A DNA stretch of 64,000 bases. Origin: Hymenopus coronatus (Eukaryota; Arthropoda; Insecta; Mantodea; Hymenopodidae). The stretch's first letter is position 1. Each line of letters starts with the position of its first letter. The notes beneath the pieces are model-generated. The model saw only the letters and a program-made list of their open reading frames with translations, was not told where the DNA came from and searched no databases. A program made the translations under genes and the position numbers. Location of the stretch: the NCBI GenBank assembly GCA_030762935.1, contig CM060884.1, forward strand, positions 70,247,696 through 70,311,695, read 5' to 3'. Of the stretch, positions 54,259 through 64,000 are shown in pieces.

Positions 54259-55567
54259 CGAGGTACGTCCAGAAAGTAAGTTCCGTTTCAATTTATCTCC
54301 GCTGCAGCGCTGCGATCGCAGTTCCGCACATGCGCGGTAGACGCTCTGTATCAAGGAGAAGAAACGTGCGCCATTTTGAGATCGCTGTCAGCCACATACG
54401 CTTTGTTGTGCTTGTTTACAATGTCGGTGTTGATTGAAAATCCCGCCGCTTGTAAAATCAGATCTGTGATTCGTTTTCTGAATGCTAGGAAAGTGAAACC
54501 AATTGAAATTTATCGGCAAATTTGCGAAGTCTACGGACAAAATTCGATGAGTGATTCAATGGTGAGAAGATGGGTCCGACAGTTCAATGAAGGACGTAGT
54601 GAAGTGCACGATGAAGAACGAAACGGGCTTCCATCTTTGGTTACAGAAGAACTGGTTCACGCGATTGATGACTAGATCCAGGAAAACCGCAAGTTTACAA
54701 TTAGTGCTTTCGCTATGGAATTTCCCCAAAGCTCACGATCACTAATTCATGAAATTGTTACCAAAAAACTGAAATTTCGTAAACTTTGCTCACGTTGGGT
54801 ACCAAAGATTCTTACTGAGCAACACAAAACAAAACGGATGGGTAGTGCACTGCAGTTTTTAACCCGTTATGATGAAGACGGCGAAGAAATTCTGACACAG
54901 ATAGTTATAGGAGATGAGACTTGGGTTTCTTACGACACCCCTGAAAGTAAGCGGCAATCAATGGAATGGAGGCACACTTCATCCCTAGCAAAGGTTAAGC
55001 CGAAACAAATCTTGACACCTCGAAAAGTGATGTGCACAGTGTTCTGTGACTGGGAAGGTATCTTACTCTTTGATTTCTTACCGCGTGGTCAAACAATTAA
55101 AGCAGATGATTATTGTGAGACACTTAGGAAATTGCGCCGCGCAATACAGAAGGATTGCTGGCAAAATGTGTTGTTTTTCTTCACGACAACGCACGACCAC
55201 ACACTGTAAATGTGACAAAAAAACTTCCTACAGGGATTTGGCTGGGACGTGTTTGACCATCCTCCGTACAGCCCTGATCCCGTTCCTAGCGTCTTTCATC
55301 TGTTCTTACATCTTAAGTCTTTCCTTGGCGGTCAACATTTCAACAATGACGAAGAGCTGAAAGAAAATGTTTCCAAATTTTTGAAGACACAGGCGGCAAA
55401 CTTCTATGAAGAAGGTATACAAAAATGAAAAATGCCTGCAAAATTTCGGCAGTTATGTGGAAAAGTAGTTTAAGAGCTGTAGAATTTTTTTCAATAAATA
55501 ATTATTCTGTATCTGTACACAATTTAGTTTTATTACCAAACGGGACTTATTTTCTGGACGTACCTCG
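54259..55567 (+). mobile_element. mariner element, 1309 bp, intact inverted repeats
   Basis: The ends CGAGGTACGTCCAGAAAGTA and, inverted, CGAGGTACGTCCAGAAAATA differ at 2 of 30 positions and are flanked by TA (54257-54258; 55568-55569). Confidence 0.95.
54421..55468 (+). pseudogene. mariner transposase with a stop and frameshifts
   Basis: It starts MSVLIENPAA with helix-turn-helix SVIRFLNARKVKPIEIYRQI and the second DNA-binding helix MVRRWVRQFNEGRSEVHDEE. All three catalytic regions can be read: GDETWVSYDTPE, the HDNARPH block near 55185 in another frame, and YSPD near 55265. An internal TAG (54673-54675), indels at about 55150-55190 and a deletion near 55424 disable it. It cuts TA sites when active; this copy could only be moved by another transposase. 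Confidence 0.9.
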
Positions 55568-56048
55568 TATATAAAGCGGATTTTTAGCGATTTTTCACCA
55601 TAGCGAAAAGGTTAAATCACTTTACGTCACCCATTTAAATCGTCACGTGATACCGTTTAAAGCGCCACGTGGTAATAAAAGCAACAGGAAATTGAACTAC
55701 TAGCATTACAATATTTAATTAGGCAAAATAAAGTTTTGTTTTTTTCATTTTTTGCACTTTTTGATCAATTTTCAGATGGGTATCTTTAATTTAGCACAGC
55801 TATGTGATAGAAACTTTCACAAATACAGCATTTTAAGCAGTTAACTACTTGGCTTTATACCTTTTGCAAAATTTACCCCGAACACTTGTCGATTGTTTAC
55901 TAGTAAGAGCGGAGCGAAGCACAAACACGTCCACTGTGCCCAACGCCCAAAGTACAAAGTATATATGGATGCTTGATATACAACTTTTTATGTGCATTTG
56001 CGACTGATAATTTAAGACTGATATTCTTCATTGTTTCATTTACAGAAA
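55568..56048 (+). promoter_or_regulatory. putative upstream region of the second gene with two E-boxes
   Basis: This 480 bp between the right end of a mariner element and the signal-peptide exon is not covered by any repeat I recognise. It has two CACGTG palindromes at 55644-55649 and 55666-55671, 22 bp apart, and a TATATA at about 55961. Whether transcription starts here, or further upstream with a spliced 5' exon, cannot be told. Confidence 0.3.
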
Positions 56049-56166
56049 ATGAAGCAGTTTTCGTTTGTGGTGTTGCTGTTCTTGCTGGTGGGAAGACAGA
56101 CAGCAGAATTCTGTGGACAGAACTCAGATCTGCCCCTGGGTTTGTCGCAGCTAACGGTATATAATG
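56049..56166 (+). CDS. first coding exon of a second gene: signal peptide
   Basis: An ATG is followed by 39 complete codons up to a strong donor (G|GTAAGT at 56167). The first residues are a classic signal peptide: MKQF, a hydrophobic core FVVLLFLLV, then GRQTAEF with a likely cut after TA. The mature part starts CGQNSDLPLGLSQL. A good acceptor (TTTCATTTACAG) ends four bases... just before AAAATG, so a 5' untranslated exon may precede it. Its strand and position suit a tandem relative of gene 1, because nrf-6-like proteins begin with a signal peptide and often lie in clusters. This is inference: the exon alone has no family motif, and no later exon is visible before the window ends. Confidence 0.62.
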
Positions 56167-56206
56167 GTAAGTTAAACAACTAATTTATTTATATTATAAC
56201 AGAAAA

Positions 56207-57074
56207 AATCTGATGTGATCCATTCACATGACTTTCTCTACAATTCTGCAACAAATTATTGTTAAAAAGCTTATGCTTCTATTTATTTCATGCTAATTGT
56301 AAAAATTAGCAGAAAAAGTCTTATTACTTGCTTCCTTGTAAGCAGAACCGAAATAAGGGAGTACCATAGGTTAAAGTGATAGTCAAAAGCTGGTTGCTAT
56401 GTCACCGAAGTTCCTTTGTTTGAATGTATACTTTTTTAAACCTGAAACCAATAAAAAGGAATATCTCAAAAACGATCAACTCCATGAAAACAAATGCATA
56501 TAACATAAATTGTGTGTTTTAAAGTGCTCTACATTTGTAGAGTGGTAAGCTTTTTCCCATTTCTGACGGTATAGCAGTTATGCAAAATTCCATAAAATTC
56601 GTCCAGAATAAAGTAATCTTCAGAGGCTATTCCCATAAAATTGAAGATATACATTTTATTTGTCAGGTGTAAATTTTTAATATACGATATTTCAATCAAA
56701 ATCTTAGTTACTTTTGATAAAATCAAAATGTTCGAAAAAAGTTCCATATAAAGGGTAGTTTGGGGTGGGGGGATTTTTGCCTCAAAGTCTTCGTGTCGCA
56801 TCCTTGGAAGATACTAAACTTAAATACCAAGTTTGGTATTTTACTGACTTTTCGTTTTTTGAGTTATCGTGTTCACAGACACACGGACACACACACACAC
56901 ACACACACGCGCGCGCGGACCTTTTTGTGAAAATGTTTTTTTTTATTTATTTTTTATATTCAGGGTGACCCAAAACATGTATATCCGGTGAAATCTCGGT
57001 ATCGAATTTTTGGGTGGAATGCAATACCTTCTCTACACACAATGTGCATAGTACGAGTAGAGAAAGTAAAAACA
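56207..57074 (+). repeat. R1 repeat, complete reference copy, subfamily A
   Basis: This copy shows the full order: A-run; TCTGATGTGATCCATTCACA with a small ATGTG/CACAT stem; motif ACTTTCTCTAC; about 600 bp of AT-rich body; GGTGGGGGGATTTT; a (CA)n-CGCG tract at 56876-56918; GGTGAAATCTCGGTATCGAA; then the terminal hairpin (57027-57068) and GAAAGTAAAAA. R1 has no transposase. Similar copies, on both strands, fill about a third of the window. It lies in the first intron of the second gene. Confidence 0.9.
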
Positions 57075-57080
57075 AGAAAC

Positions 57081-57312
57081 CTTGAACAGGTGAAGGATGA
57101 TACATATGCACACCTTGACTGTTTTGGCAGTTTACATAATCATAAAATGTCAGCAAATGAAGGTATAAGACGTATCTATTATTAGGAGTCAAGGAGTCAT
57201 GACGTATCTGAAAGACGCTGGTAAATAGAGATGTTCAACAACATATGTACTATAATGTGTGTGCTTCATCCAAAACATTCCATATTGAGTGAGAGGCGGG
57301 CATTGTAGGATA
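57081..57312 (+). repeat. direct repeat, copy 1
   Basis: About 230 bp are repeated at 61391-61608, with GAGTCAAGGAGTCATGACGT and ATCTGAAAGACGCTGGTAAA identical. No tRNA-like head or inverted end seen. Confidence 0.75.
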
Positions 57313-57535
57313 ACTTCCAGAAGAAGACAACACCACCACAAAAACTGGTGCTCAGGGTCGTTCTCGAGAGACGTCAAAACAGGGAATAGCATTTAAGTCT
57401 TATTGAGATAAGCATTACAATAGAAAGGCTTTCGACCCTGCAACGCTGCGGTTACATCCACTCCAAGGACGGTTCTAGCTTTTCAGCTGTTTTGAGAAAA
57501 CAACTGGTGGAAACTTGTAAGGGAAAGCTTACCTT

Positions 57536-58530
57536 TTTACTTTCTGTACACACGTACCATGTACATAGTGTATAGAGAAGGTTTTGTATTGTACCCAAAA
57601 ATTCGATACCGAGATTTCACTGGAAATAGACGCTTTAGGGCCCCCTCCATGTAAAAAAAATTTGATGTGTACCATTCACATGACTTTCTCCATATCCCTG
57701 CAACAAATAATTCTTAAAAAGCTTATACTTATATTTACTTTATGCTAATCAGAAAAAAATAGCAGAAATAGTCTAATTACTCGCTTCCTTGTAAGTAGAA
57801 GCGAAATAAGAGACAACTGTAGGTTAAAGTGATAGTCAAAAGCTGGTTGATATGTCAATGAAGATCCTTTGTCTATTTGGATAGGAGTTGACACGTTCCT
57901 GTATGAGAAGAGTATACCTTTTCATAGCAGAAACCAAATATAAGGAATGTCACAAAAACGACGTACTCCACGAAAAAAATGTATATAACATAAATTGTGT
58001 GTTTTAATGTGCTCTACATTTTTTGTGTTGTAAGTTTTGGTCCATCCCTTACGGTTTAGCAGTTATTCAAAATTTAGTAAAATTCATTCAGATTAAACTA
58101 TTCTTCAGAGGCTATTCCCAGAAAATTCAAGATATACATCTTATTTGTTAGGTAAATATGTTTAGTATACGAAATTTTAATCGAAATCGTTAGAGCCATT
58201 TTTGAGAAAATCAAAATTTTCGAAAAAGGTTCCATGTAAAGGGTAGTTGGGAGTGGGGGGATTTTTCTCAAAATCTTCGTGTCACTTCCCTGGAAGATAC
58301 TAAACTTAAACACCAAGTTTGGTATTTTACCGACTTTTCGTTTTTGAGTTATCGTGTTCACAGACACACGGACACACACACACACACGGACCTTTTTGTG
58401 AAAATGCTTTTTTTGGATATTGGGGACCCTAAAACATATATTTCCGGTGAAATCTCGGTATCGAATTTTTTGGTGGAGTGCAATACATTCTCTATACACT
58501 ATGTACATAGTGCGTATGGAGAAACTAATA
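57536..58530. repeat. R1 repeat: inverted hairpin fragment plus a complete + copy
   Basis: 57536-57645 is an inverted right end; 57660-58530 is a + copy, with left TTGATGTGTACCATTCACAT and right hairpin CTATACACTATGTACATAGT. Confidence 0.84.
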
Positions 58531-58533
58531 AGA

Positions 58534-59245
58534 AGTATTTTTTAGAAAAAGGTCCACATGATGGCTCTAAAACGAAAAATAAATTACCAAACTTGGTACA
58601 TAAGTTAAGTAACTTCCAAGGGTGCGACACGAAGATTTTCAAAAAAATCCCCCCCTAACCATCCTTTACATGGAAAATATTTCAAAAAGTTTGATTTACT
58701 CAAAAATGGCTCTAACTATTTTAATTAAAATACTGTATGTTAAAGATATTTCCATGACAAATAAAATGCATATCTTGAATTTTCTGGGAATAGCCTCTGA
58801 AGATCTCTTCATTCTGGATGACTTGCGCGTAATAGTAAACCGTAAGAGAAAGACAAAAACTTACTGCACAAAAATGTAGTATCGTTAAAACACCCAATTT
58901 ATGACATATACAGTTTTTTCGTGGAGTTGATCATTTCCGTCATATTACCAGTTATTGGTTCAGTTACAAATACGTAAGATTTTCTTATACGTGAAGTTGT
59001 GAAATGTTGACCAAGCAAAGAAGCGAATTTTAATCACATAGCAACCTGCTTTATAAAGATAGGACTATCGTTTTAGTATAGTGCATTTCCTTATTTTCTT
59101 TCTGCTTACAGGGAAGCAAATAATAAAACCATTATGCTAATGTTTATCTCGATTGGTATGAAGTAGGCAGGAGAATAAGCTTTATAAGAATAATTTATCA
59201 CAGAGGTGTAGAGAAAGTCATGTGAATGGAACATATCAGATTTTT
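58534..59245 (-). repeat. R1 repeat, inverted, lacking the hairpin
   Basis: It follows the preceding hairpin after a few bases and ends CATGTGAATGGAACATATCA. Confidence 0.82.
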
Positions 59246-59400
59246 TTCTCTCCATTTTTCTAAATAAATATAAGTTTGATGATTCAGTCACCTATGGCAA
59301 CAAAACCACGTATTCGATATAGCTGGCGTTATAACTGCCATCTAGCAAGAGATGAGGGTTACTAAAAGGCAATCTGTTTTCAATGCTAAGAGTGTCATTT

Positions 59401-59722
59401 TTACGTTCTCTACACGCACTATGTATATAATGTATAGAGAAGGTATTGTATTGTATCCAAAAATTTGATGATCCATGTATGGTATTTAACAGACTTTTCG
59501 TTTTGAGCTATGCTGCCCACCGAAGACAGAGAGAGAGAGACACACACACACACACCCACACACTCACACATACTCGGACACACGGACATTTTTCTAAAAC
59601 ATGCTTTTTTGGATTCAGGGGTCTCAAAACATGTATTTCAAGTGAAATTTCAGTATCGAATTTTGGGTGGAATACAATACTTCCTCTATATACTATGTAC
59701 ATAGTTCGTGTAGGGAAAGTTA
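59401..59722. repeat. R1 repeat: inverted hairpin fragment plus a + right part
   Basis: An inverted right end (59401-59470) is joined to a + right part with an expanded (GA)n(CA)n tract and a hairpin ending TTCGTGTAGGGAAAGT. Confidence 0.78.
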
Positions 59723-59754
59723 CGAATTATTGCGGTAGTAATTTAAGTACTTCT

Positions 59755-60645
59755 ATTTAAAAGGCTTAACACTGAAAGAGATAAAAGCAGAGTTGGAAAG
59801 TTCATGGCATAACTCCTGCGTTTGCAACAGTTAACAACTGGGTTTAAATGTGGTTGTATATCCACATCGTTCCGGACGTCCAGTAGAAGTGACTGCCTCC
59901 GAAATTATTGACAAAATCCAGGATATGGTTTTGAGTGATCGGCGAATCAAAGTTCGGGAAATAGTAGAGGCCTCAGATATATCACAAAGGTACAGTGTTC
60001 TCAATTTTGTATAAAAAATTAGGTCTGAAAAGGTCTCGGCAAGATGGGTACTGCGTTTGCTCTCAATCGTGTGATCGATTCGGAAGCAGGTTTGGCACTT
60101 TTCCGTCACAATCCAGGCGAGTTTCTGAGTCGATACATAACTGTAGCGAAAACATGGATACACTACTACACTCCAGAGACAAAAGCCCAGTCGAAACAGT
60201 GAGCTTTTAAGCGCGAACCTGCTCCGAAGAAGGTGGAGGTGATGAAATTTGCAGACAAAGCAATGGCCTCGGTTTTTTGGTATTGCATACGGAATCATTT
60301 ACATCGATTACTTGCAGAAAGGAAGAAGATAAATGGAGAGTACTATGCATGGTTTTTGCACCGATTGATTTAAGCGGTCAGTAAAAAAGTCCTCATCAGG
60401 CAAAGAAAAAGATTCTCTTCCATCAAGATATGCAGGGGTGCACACCAACGCAGATGGTGAAAACTGTGGAAGTAAGGTTTGAATTACAACCGTATTCACG
60501 AGATTTAACCTCTAGTTACTTTTTTATTTCCAAATTTGAAAAGTGGCTCCACGGAAAGCGATTCTCGTCCTACGAAGAGGTCGTCACCTAAACAGATGCC
60601 CATTCTGAGTACCTTCCGAAATCCTATTTTTTTTATCGAGCTAAA
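59755..60645 (+). pseudogene. mariner transposase relic with a lost catalytic Asp
   Basis: Frame-broken pieces match a mariner transposase: HRSGRPVEVTASEIIDKIQD, WIHYYTPETKAQSKQ, AKKKILFHQD-like and FEKWLHGKRFSSYEEV. The first catalytic region reads VAKTWIH where active mariners have VDETWIH, so Asp is Ala. No terminal repeats found; many stops. Confidence 0.82.
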
Positions 60646-60697
60646 CCAAAGCGAGCGTGGCCATGGGGACCAGATCCTTTAGCCCGCCTGAGTAGTG

Positions 60698-60872
60698 TTT
60701 TTTTTTTTTGTAGTGTTTAACGCCCGCTTTAACTACACCGCAGGCGGTGACACTGATGATACATGAATGATGATGGAGCACCGGTGGAATGCGATGGCGG
60801 GGGAAAACACGCCCCGGCGCCGCTTTGTCCACCACAAATCTCACATGCGGTCGCTTGGATAGTGTGATGTCT
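60698..60872 (-). mobile_element. SINE family S1, minus copy
   Basis: It opens with a T-run and GTAGTGTTTAACGCCCGC, the inverted tail, and runs to CACATGCGGTCGCTTGG; the tRNA-like head is missing where an S3 SINE begins. Confidence 0.78.
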
Positions 60873-61050
60873 CCCTCACATTCCACAGGTCGCGAGTTCG
60901 AATCTCGCTTAGGGTGAGTTGCCCGGATAAGATTTTTTCGGGGGTTTTCCTTATCCTGAGAAGACGAATGTCGACTAACTTTAAAGCTCAATGGACCCCG
61001 AGATCATTTATGTATCGTTTCACAATTTCATTCACCGTCCGATATTAATT
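60868..61050 (+). mobile_element. SINE family S3, plus copy
   Basis: B-box GCGAGTTCGAATCTCGC, then GGGTGAGTTGCCCGGATAAG and GGACCCCGAGATCATTTATG. Confidence 0.77.
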
Positions 61051-61079
61051 AAAGTAAATAATGAGAAGTAATTAATGTC

Positions 61080-61335
61080 TCAAAACTGTATATATTAGTA
61101 ATGCGTTAGTAATAACGTCGAGGCTTCATAATAACTGTTTATAAACCAGCTGATAATTTACATAAGATTGCTGTACTCAATAATAAGTATTTAGGTAATT
61201 AAAATGTATATAATATGGTAATTGTATTAATGTTCTTAAATTCTGTCAAATTATTGTAAGTGAATTTTGTACATTTAACTCTGCTACCGGGCAGTGTCCA
61301 ATTTGCAAAGAATAAATACATACACACATACAACT
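61080..61335 (+). repeat. LINE 3' end (same family as 62010-63533)
   Basis: AACTCTGCTACCGGGCAGTG and GCAAAGAATAAATACATACA match the 3' end of the LINE on the other strand. Confidence 0.6.
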
Positions 61336-61390
61336 AACCAGGCTAAAGTACTTTGAACTAAAAAAAAGAAAGAAAGAAAAAAAAAGTACC

Positions 61391-61608
61391 CTTGAATAGG
61401 TGAAGGCTGGTACATATGCACACCTTGACTTTGTCATGGCAGTTGACAATCATAAAAGGTCAGCATATCAAGGTATAATACGTATCTATTATTAGGAGTC
61501 AAGGAGTCATGACGTATCTGAAAGACGCTGGTAAATACACATATTAATCAACATATGTCTGTGCTTCACCCAAACATTCCATATTAAGTGACTTCGGGCA
61601 TTGTAGGA
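61391..61608 (+). repeat. direct repeat, copy 2
   Basis: Second copy of 57081-57312. Confidence 0.75.
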
Positions 61609-61617
61609 AAATGTAAA

Positions 61618-62000
61618 AAATCTGATGTGTTCCATTCACATGACTTTCTCTACATCTCTGCAACAAATTATTGTTACAAAGTTTATGCTTCTATTTACTT
61701 CCTGCTAATCGAGAACAAATTAACAGAAATAAGAAATAGTCTTAACCATTGGTTAAAGTGATAATCAGAAGGTGGTTGTTATGTGACTGAAGTTTCTTTG
61801 TGTCGACAGAAGTTGACAAATTTCTGTATGAGAAAAGTATGTTTCCTAAAGCTGAAACTAACTAAAAAAAAAAAAAAAAAGAATATCTTAAATATGATCA
61901 ACTCCACGAAAAAATGTATACATATAACACAAATTGTGTGTTACATATATTTTCTGTGTGGTAAGTTTTTGTCCGTATCTTACGTTTTAGCAGTTATGTA
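61618..62000 (+). repeat. R1 repeat, left part
   Basis: TCTGATGTGTTCCATTCACA through GTCCGTATCTTACG, then cut by the LINE 3' end. Confidence 0.82.
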
Positions 62001-62009
62001 TGTATTTAT

Positions 62010-63533
62010 TTCTCTGCAAGTGGGTATCACCCGGTGGCAGAGTTATATATGTATACAAGATATATATATATATACATATAAACAATAAATCACAGCTGCC
62101 AGTTTATAGCTTAGTTATTTACAACAAAAATGAAAACATTAATTTTTCTCTCAATTCAGATTAATTAATTTCATAATTAGAATCACCAACCAATTTAACA
62201 TTTGTATTTCCAACAATATAAAATCACAAGCATTATTTCTTCAGAGACAGAGGACAACCCCGAAAGGATGCTCCAGACAATTCATTCCAGTCTTTTATGG
62301 TTCTATTTACAAAGGAGAACTTTCCCACGTCAGTTCTGTATCTTCTGCCCTTAATTTTGAACGGATGATCGTTTCGTGCATAGTAAGTTGGGTTCTCCAG
62401 TTTGTCAGTAACGTCCTCCCATGCGTTTAAGCCAGCGTAAGCTTTAAATAAAGCGCACAACCTCTGTTTCTCACGCCTAACTTTCAATGGCTCCCATTTT
62501 ATCTCCTCAGCGTTTGGAGGCCCAAAATATTTACCCCTTTTTATGAATTTTATAGCCCTTCTCTGGATGTTTTCTAACGAATCAATTTGATTTACTCTAT
62601 ACGGGTCCCAACAAGTTACTCCAAATTCCATGACCGGCCGCACTAAGGACTTGTACGCGATTTCCCTGGACTTTGCACTCCCCTTTTTTAAAATCCTCAT
62701 TAAGAAGTGCAGTGTTTTCCACGCTTTCTTAGATACAGAATTTACCTGCTTGTCTCATCCAGCGTTACTCGCCAAATAAACTCCCAAGTATTTGCAGCTG
62801 TCCACCTGTGGAATGTTTTCCCCACCCATGTGATAGTTTTGCATAATTTTTCCCCTAGATCTATTAAATGCAATTGGCTTACTTTTGCCAGCGTTAATTT
62901 TAATTTTATTTGCAGCAGCCCAATCACTCATTTCATTTAAATCACCCTGAAGAGCAGTCTCATCTTCAAAATTTCTGATTTTATTGTAAATAATGTAATC
63001 GTCTGCAAACAATCTTATCTGGCATTTTATATTAACAGTTATGTCATTGACAAAAATAAGAAAAAGTAACGGCCCCAGTACTGAGCCTTGGGGTACGCCC
63101 GAGCTTACCACACCCCTCTCAGATAGCTCCTTGTCTACTTTTACCCTTTGTGATCTTCCTTCCAAAAAAGTTTTAACCCATAGAACTACGCGTTTATCAA
63201 TTCCTGTAGCAGTTAGCTTCTGGATAAGTAAATTATATGATACAACATCAAAAGCTTTGGAAAAATCTATCACCACTGCATCTGTTCTTCCCCCTGCATC
63301 CACCTCCTCTGATAAACATATTGAAACAATGACGTTATCTGGCTTTCACACGAGTATCCAGGTCTAAACCCATGTTGCGCTTTATTGAACTACTTTTTGT
63401 TTTCTAATTCCTCCCGTATATATTCCGCAATTAAATGTTCCATCAATTTGCACACTACTGAAGTTAAGCTGACTGGTCGATAATTATTTAATTCTGTTTT
63501 ATTTCCCCCTTTATGAATTGGAACTACAATCGC
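62010..63533 (-). mobile_element. non-LTR retrotransposon, reverse transcriptase part, one in-frame stop
   Basis: On the minus strand the frame runs NNYRPVSLTSVVCKLMEH, FNKAQHGFRPGYSCESQ (after a TAG), VVIDFSKAFDVVSYNLLIQK, SSGVPQGSVLGPLLFLIFVN and FADD (catalytic), then ASNAG, a TGA, and on through NEIQRRAIKF-like thumb sequence to a stop near 62240. The 3' tail ends AATAAATACATA near 62010. The N-terminal endonuclease is missing: at 63533 the element is cut by an R1 copy. It looks like a CR1/Jockey-group LINE and is well preserved. Confidence 0.85.
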
Positions 63534-63535
63534 GA

Positions 63536-63820
63536 AATTCCGTAAAATTCATCCAGAATAAAGTGATCTTCAGAGGCCATTCCTAGGAAATTCAAGATAT
63601 ACATTTTATTTGTCAGATAAATATCTTTAATATACATTATTTTAATCAAAATCGTTAGAGCCATTTTTGAGAAAATCAAGCATTTCGAAAAAGGTTCTAT
63701 GTAAGGGGTAGTTGGGGTGGGGGGATTTTCTTGAAAATCTTCGTGTCGCATCTTTGGAAGATACTAAACTTAAATACAAGTTTGGTATTTAACGAACTTT
63801 TCGTTTTTGAGCTATGCTGT

Positions 63821-63882
<62 letters not shown>

Positions 63883-63890
63883 ACTCACGT
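63536..63890 (+). repeat. R1 repeat, right half with long (CA)n
   Basis: It starts at TTCCGTAAAATTCATCCAG and ends in about 30 CA units (63821-63880) with no hairpin. Confidence 0.84.
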
Positions 63891-63929
63891 CGCACATATC
63901 TTTTGTTTACCTAATTTGAATGCCAAATA

Positions 63930-64000
63930 CATAACGACAGATTTTAAAAGATTGGATTCGCTTTACCTATTGAATTCCCTTATTTCCTTTCTACTTATAA
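63930..64000 (-). repeat. R1 repeat, inverted, continuing past the window edge
   Basis: ACGACAGATTTTAAAAGATT to CCCTTATTTCCTTTCTACTT is the inverted left part of subfamily B; joined to the CA tract of the preceding copy. Confidence 0.72.

Overview
The window is animal genomic DNA, most likely arthropod. Genes are split by GT-AG introns, the DNA is AT-rich, and most of it is transposable elements: mariner, Tc1-like, several non-LTR retrotransposons, a gypsy-type LTR element and at least six tRNA-headed SINE families. The style of the SINEs and mariners reminds me of cockroach or termite genomes, but that is an impression; species and order cannot be fixed from the sequence.

Gene content is low. 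One clear gene runs on the + strand from 3764 to 26713. Twelve exons, all phase-compatible, encode 632 residues of a 'nose resistant to fluoxetine' (nrf-6-like) protein: an extracellular NRF domain followed by a membrane-embedded acyltransferase-3 domain. The exon or exons encoding its signal peptide lie left of the window or were not recognised. About 29 kb downstream, at 56049-56166, a short exon begins with a start codon and a clear signal peptide and ends at a good splice donor. It is probably exon 1 of a second, tandem gene whose remaining exons lie beyond the right edge. The largest intron of gene 1 (9003-13217) holds a GC-rich gag/ORF1-like unit (11371-12725) with its own TATA box and poly(A) signal.

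The rest is layered repeats. The dominant one, here called R1, is a ~0.87 kb element in more than 30 complete or partial copies on both strands, by my reading about a third of the window. It has AT-rich flanks, a short inverted motif near both ends, an internal CA microsatellite and a terminal near-palindromic hairpin. It falls into two subfamilies whose hairpin arms differ but remain self-complementary, and many copies are joined in inverted or head-to-tail pairs. This is the most interesting structure here; a Helentron-like (HINE-type) identity is my hypothesis.

Layout: 1-3763 R1 and a LINE scrap; 3764-26713 gene 1, introns full of SINEs, LINEs and DNA transposons; 26714-36600 mixed elements including a terminal-inverted-repeat element, a 40-bp perfect palindrome insertion, a deleted gypsy element and another MITE; 36600-53060 mostly R1 copies with nested SINEs and a foldback element; 53060-56050 a 35-bp-arm hairpin and a mariner; 56049 gene 2 start; 56200-64000 R1, a dead mariner and a nearly open LINE reverse transcriptase.
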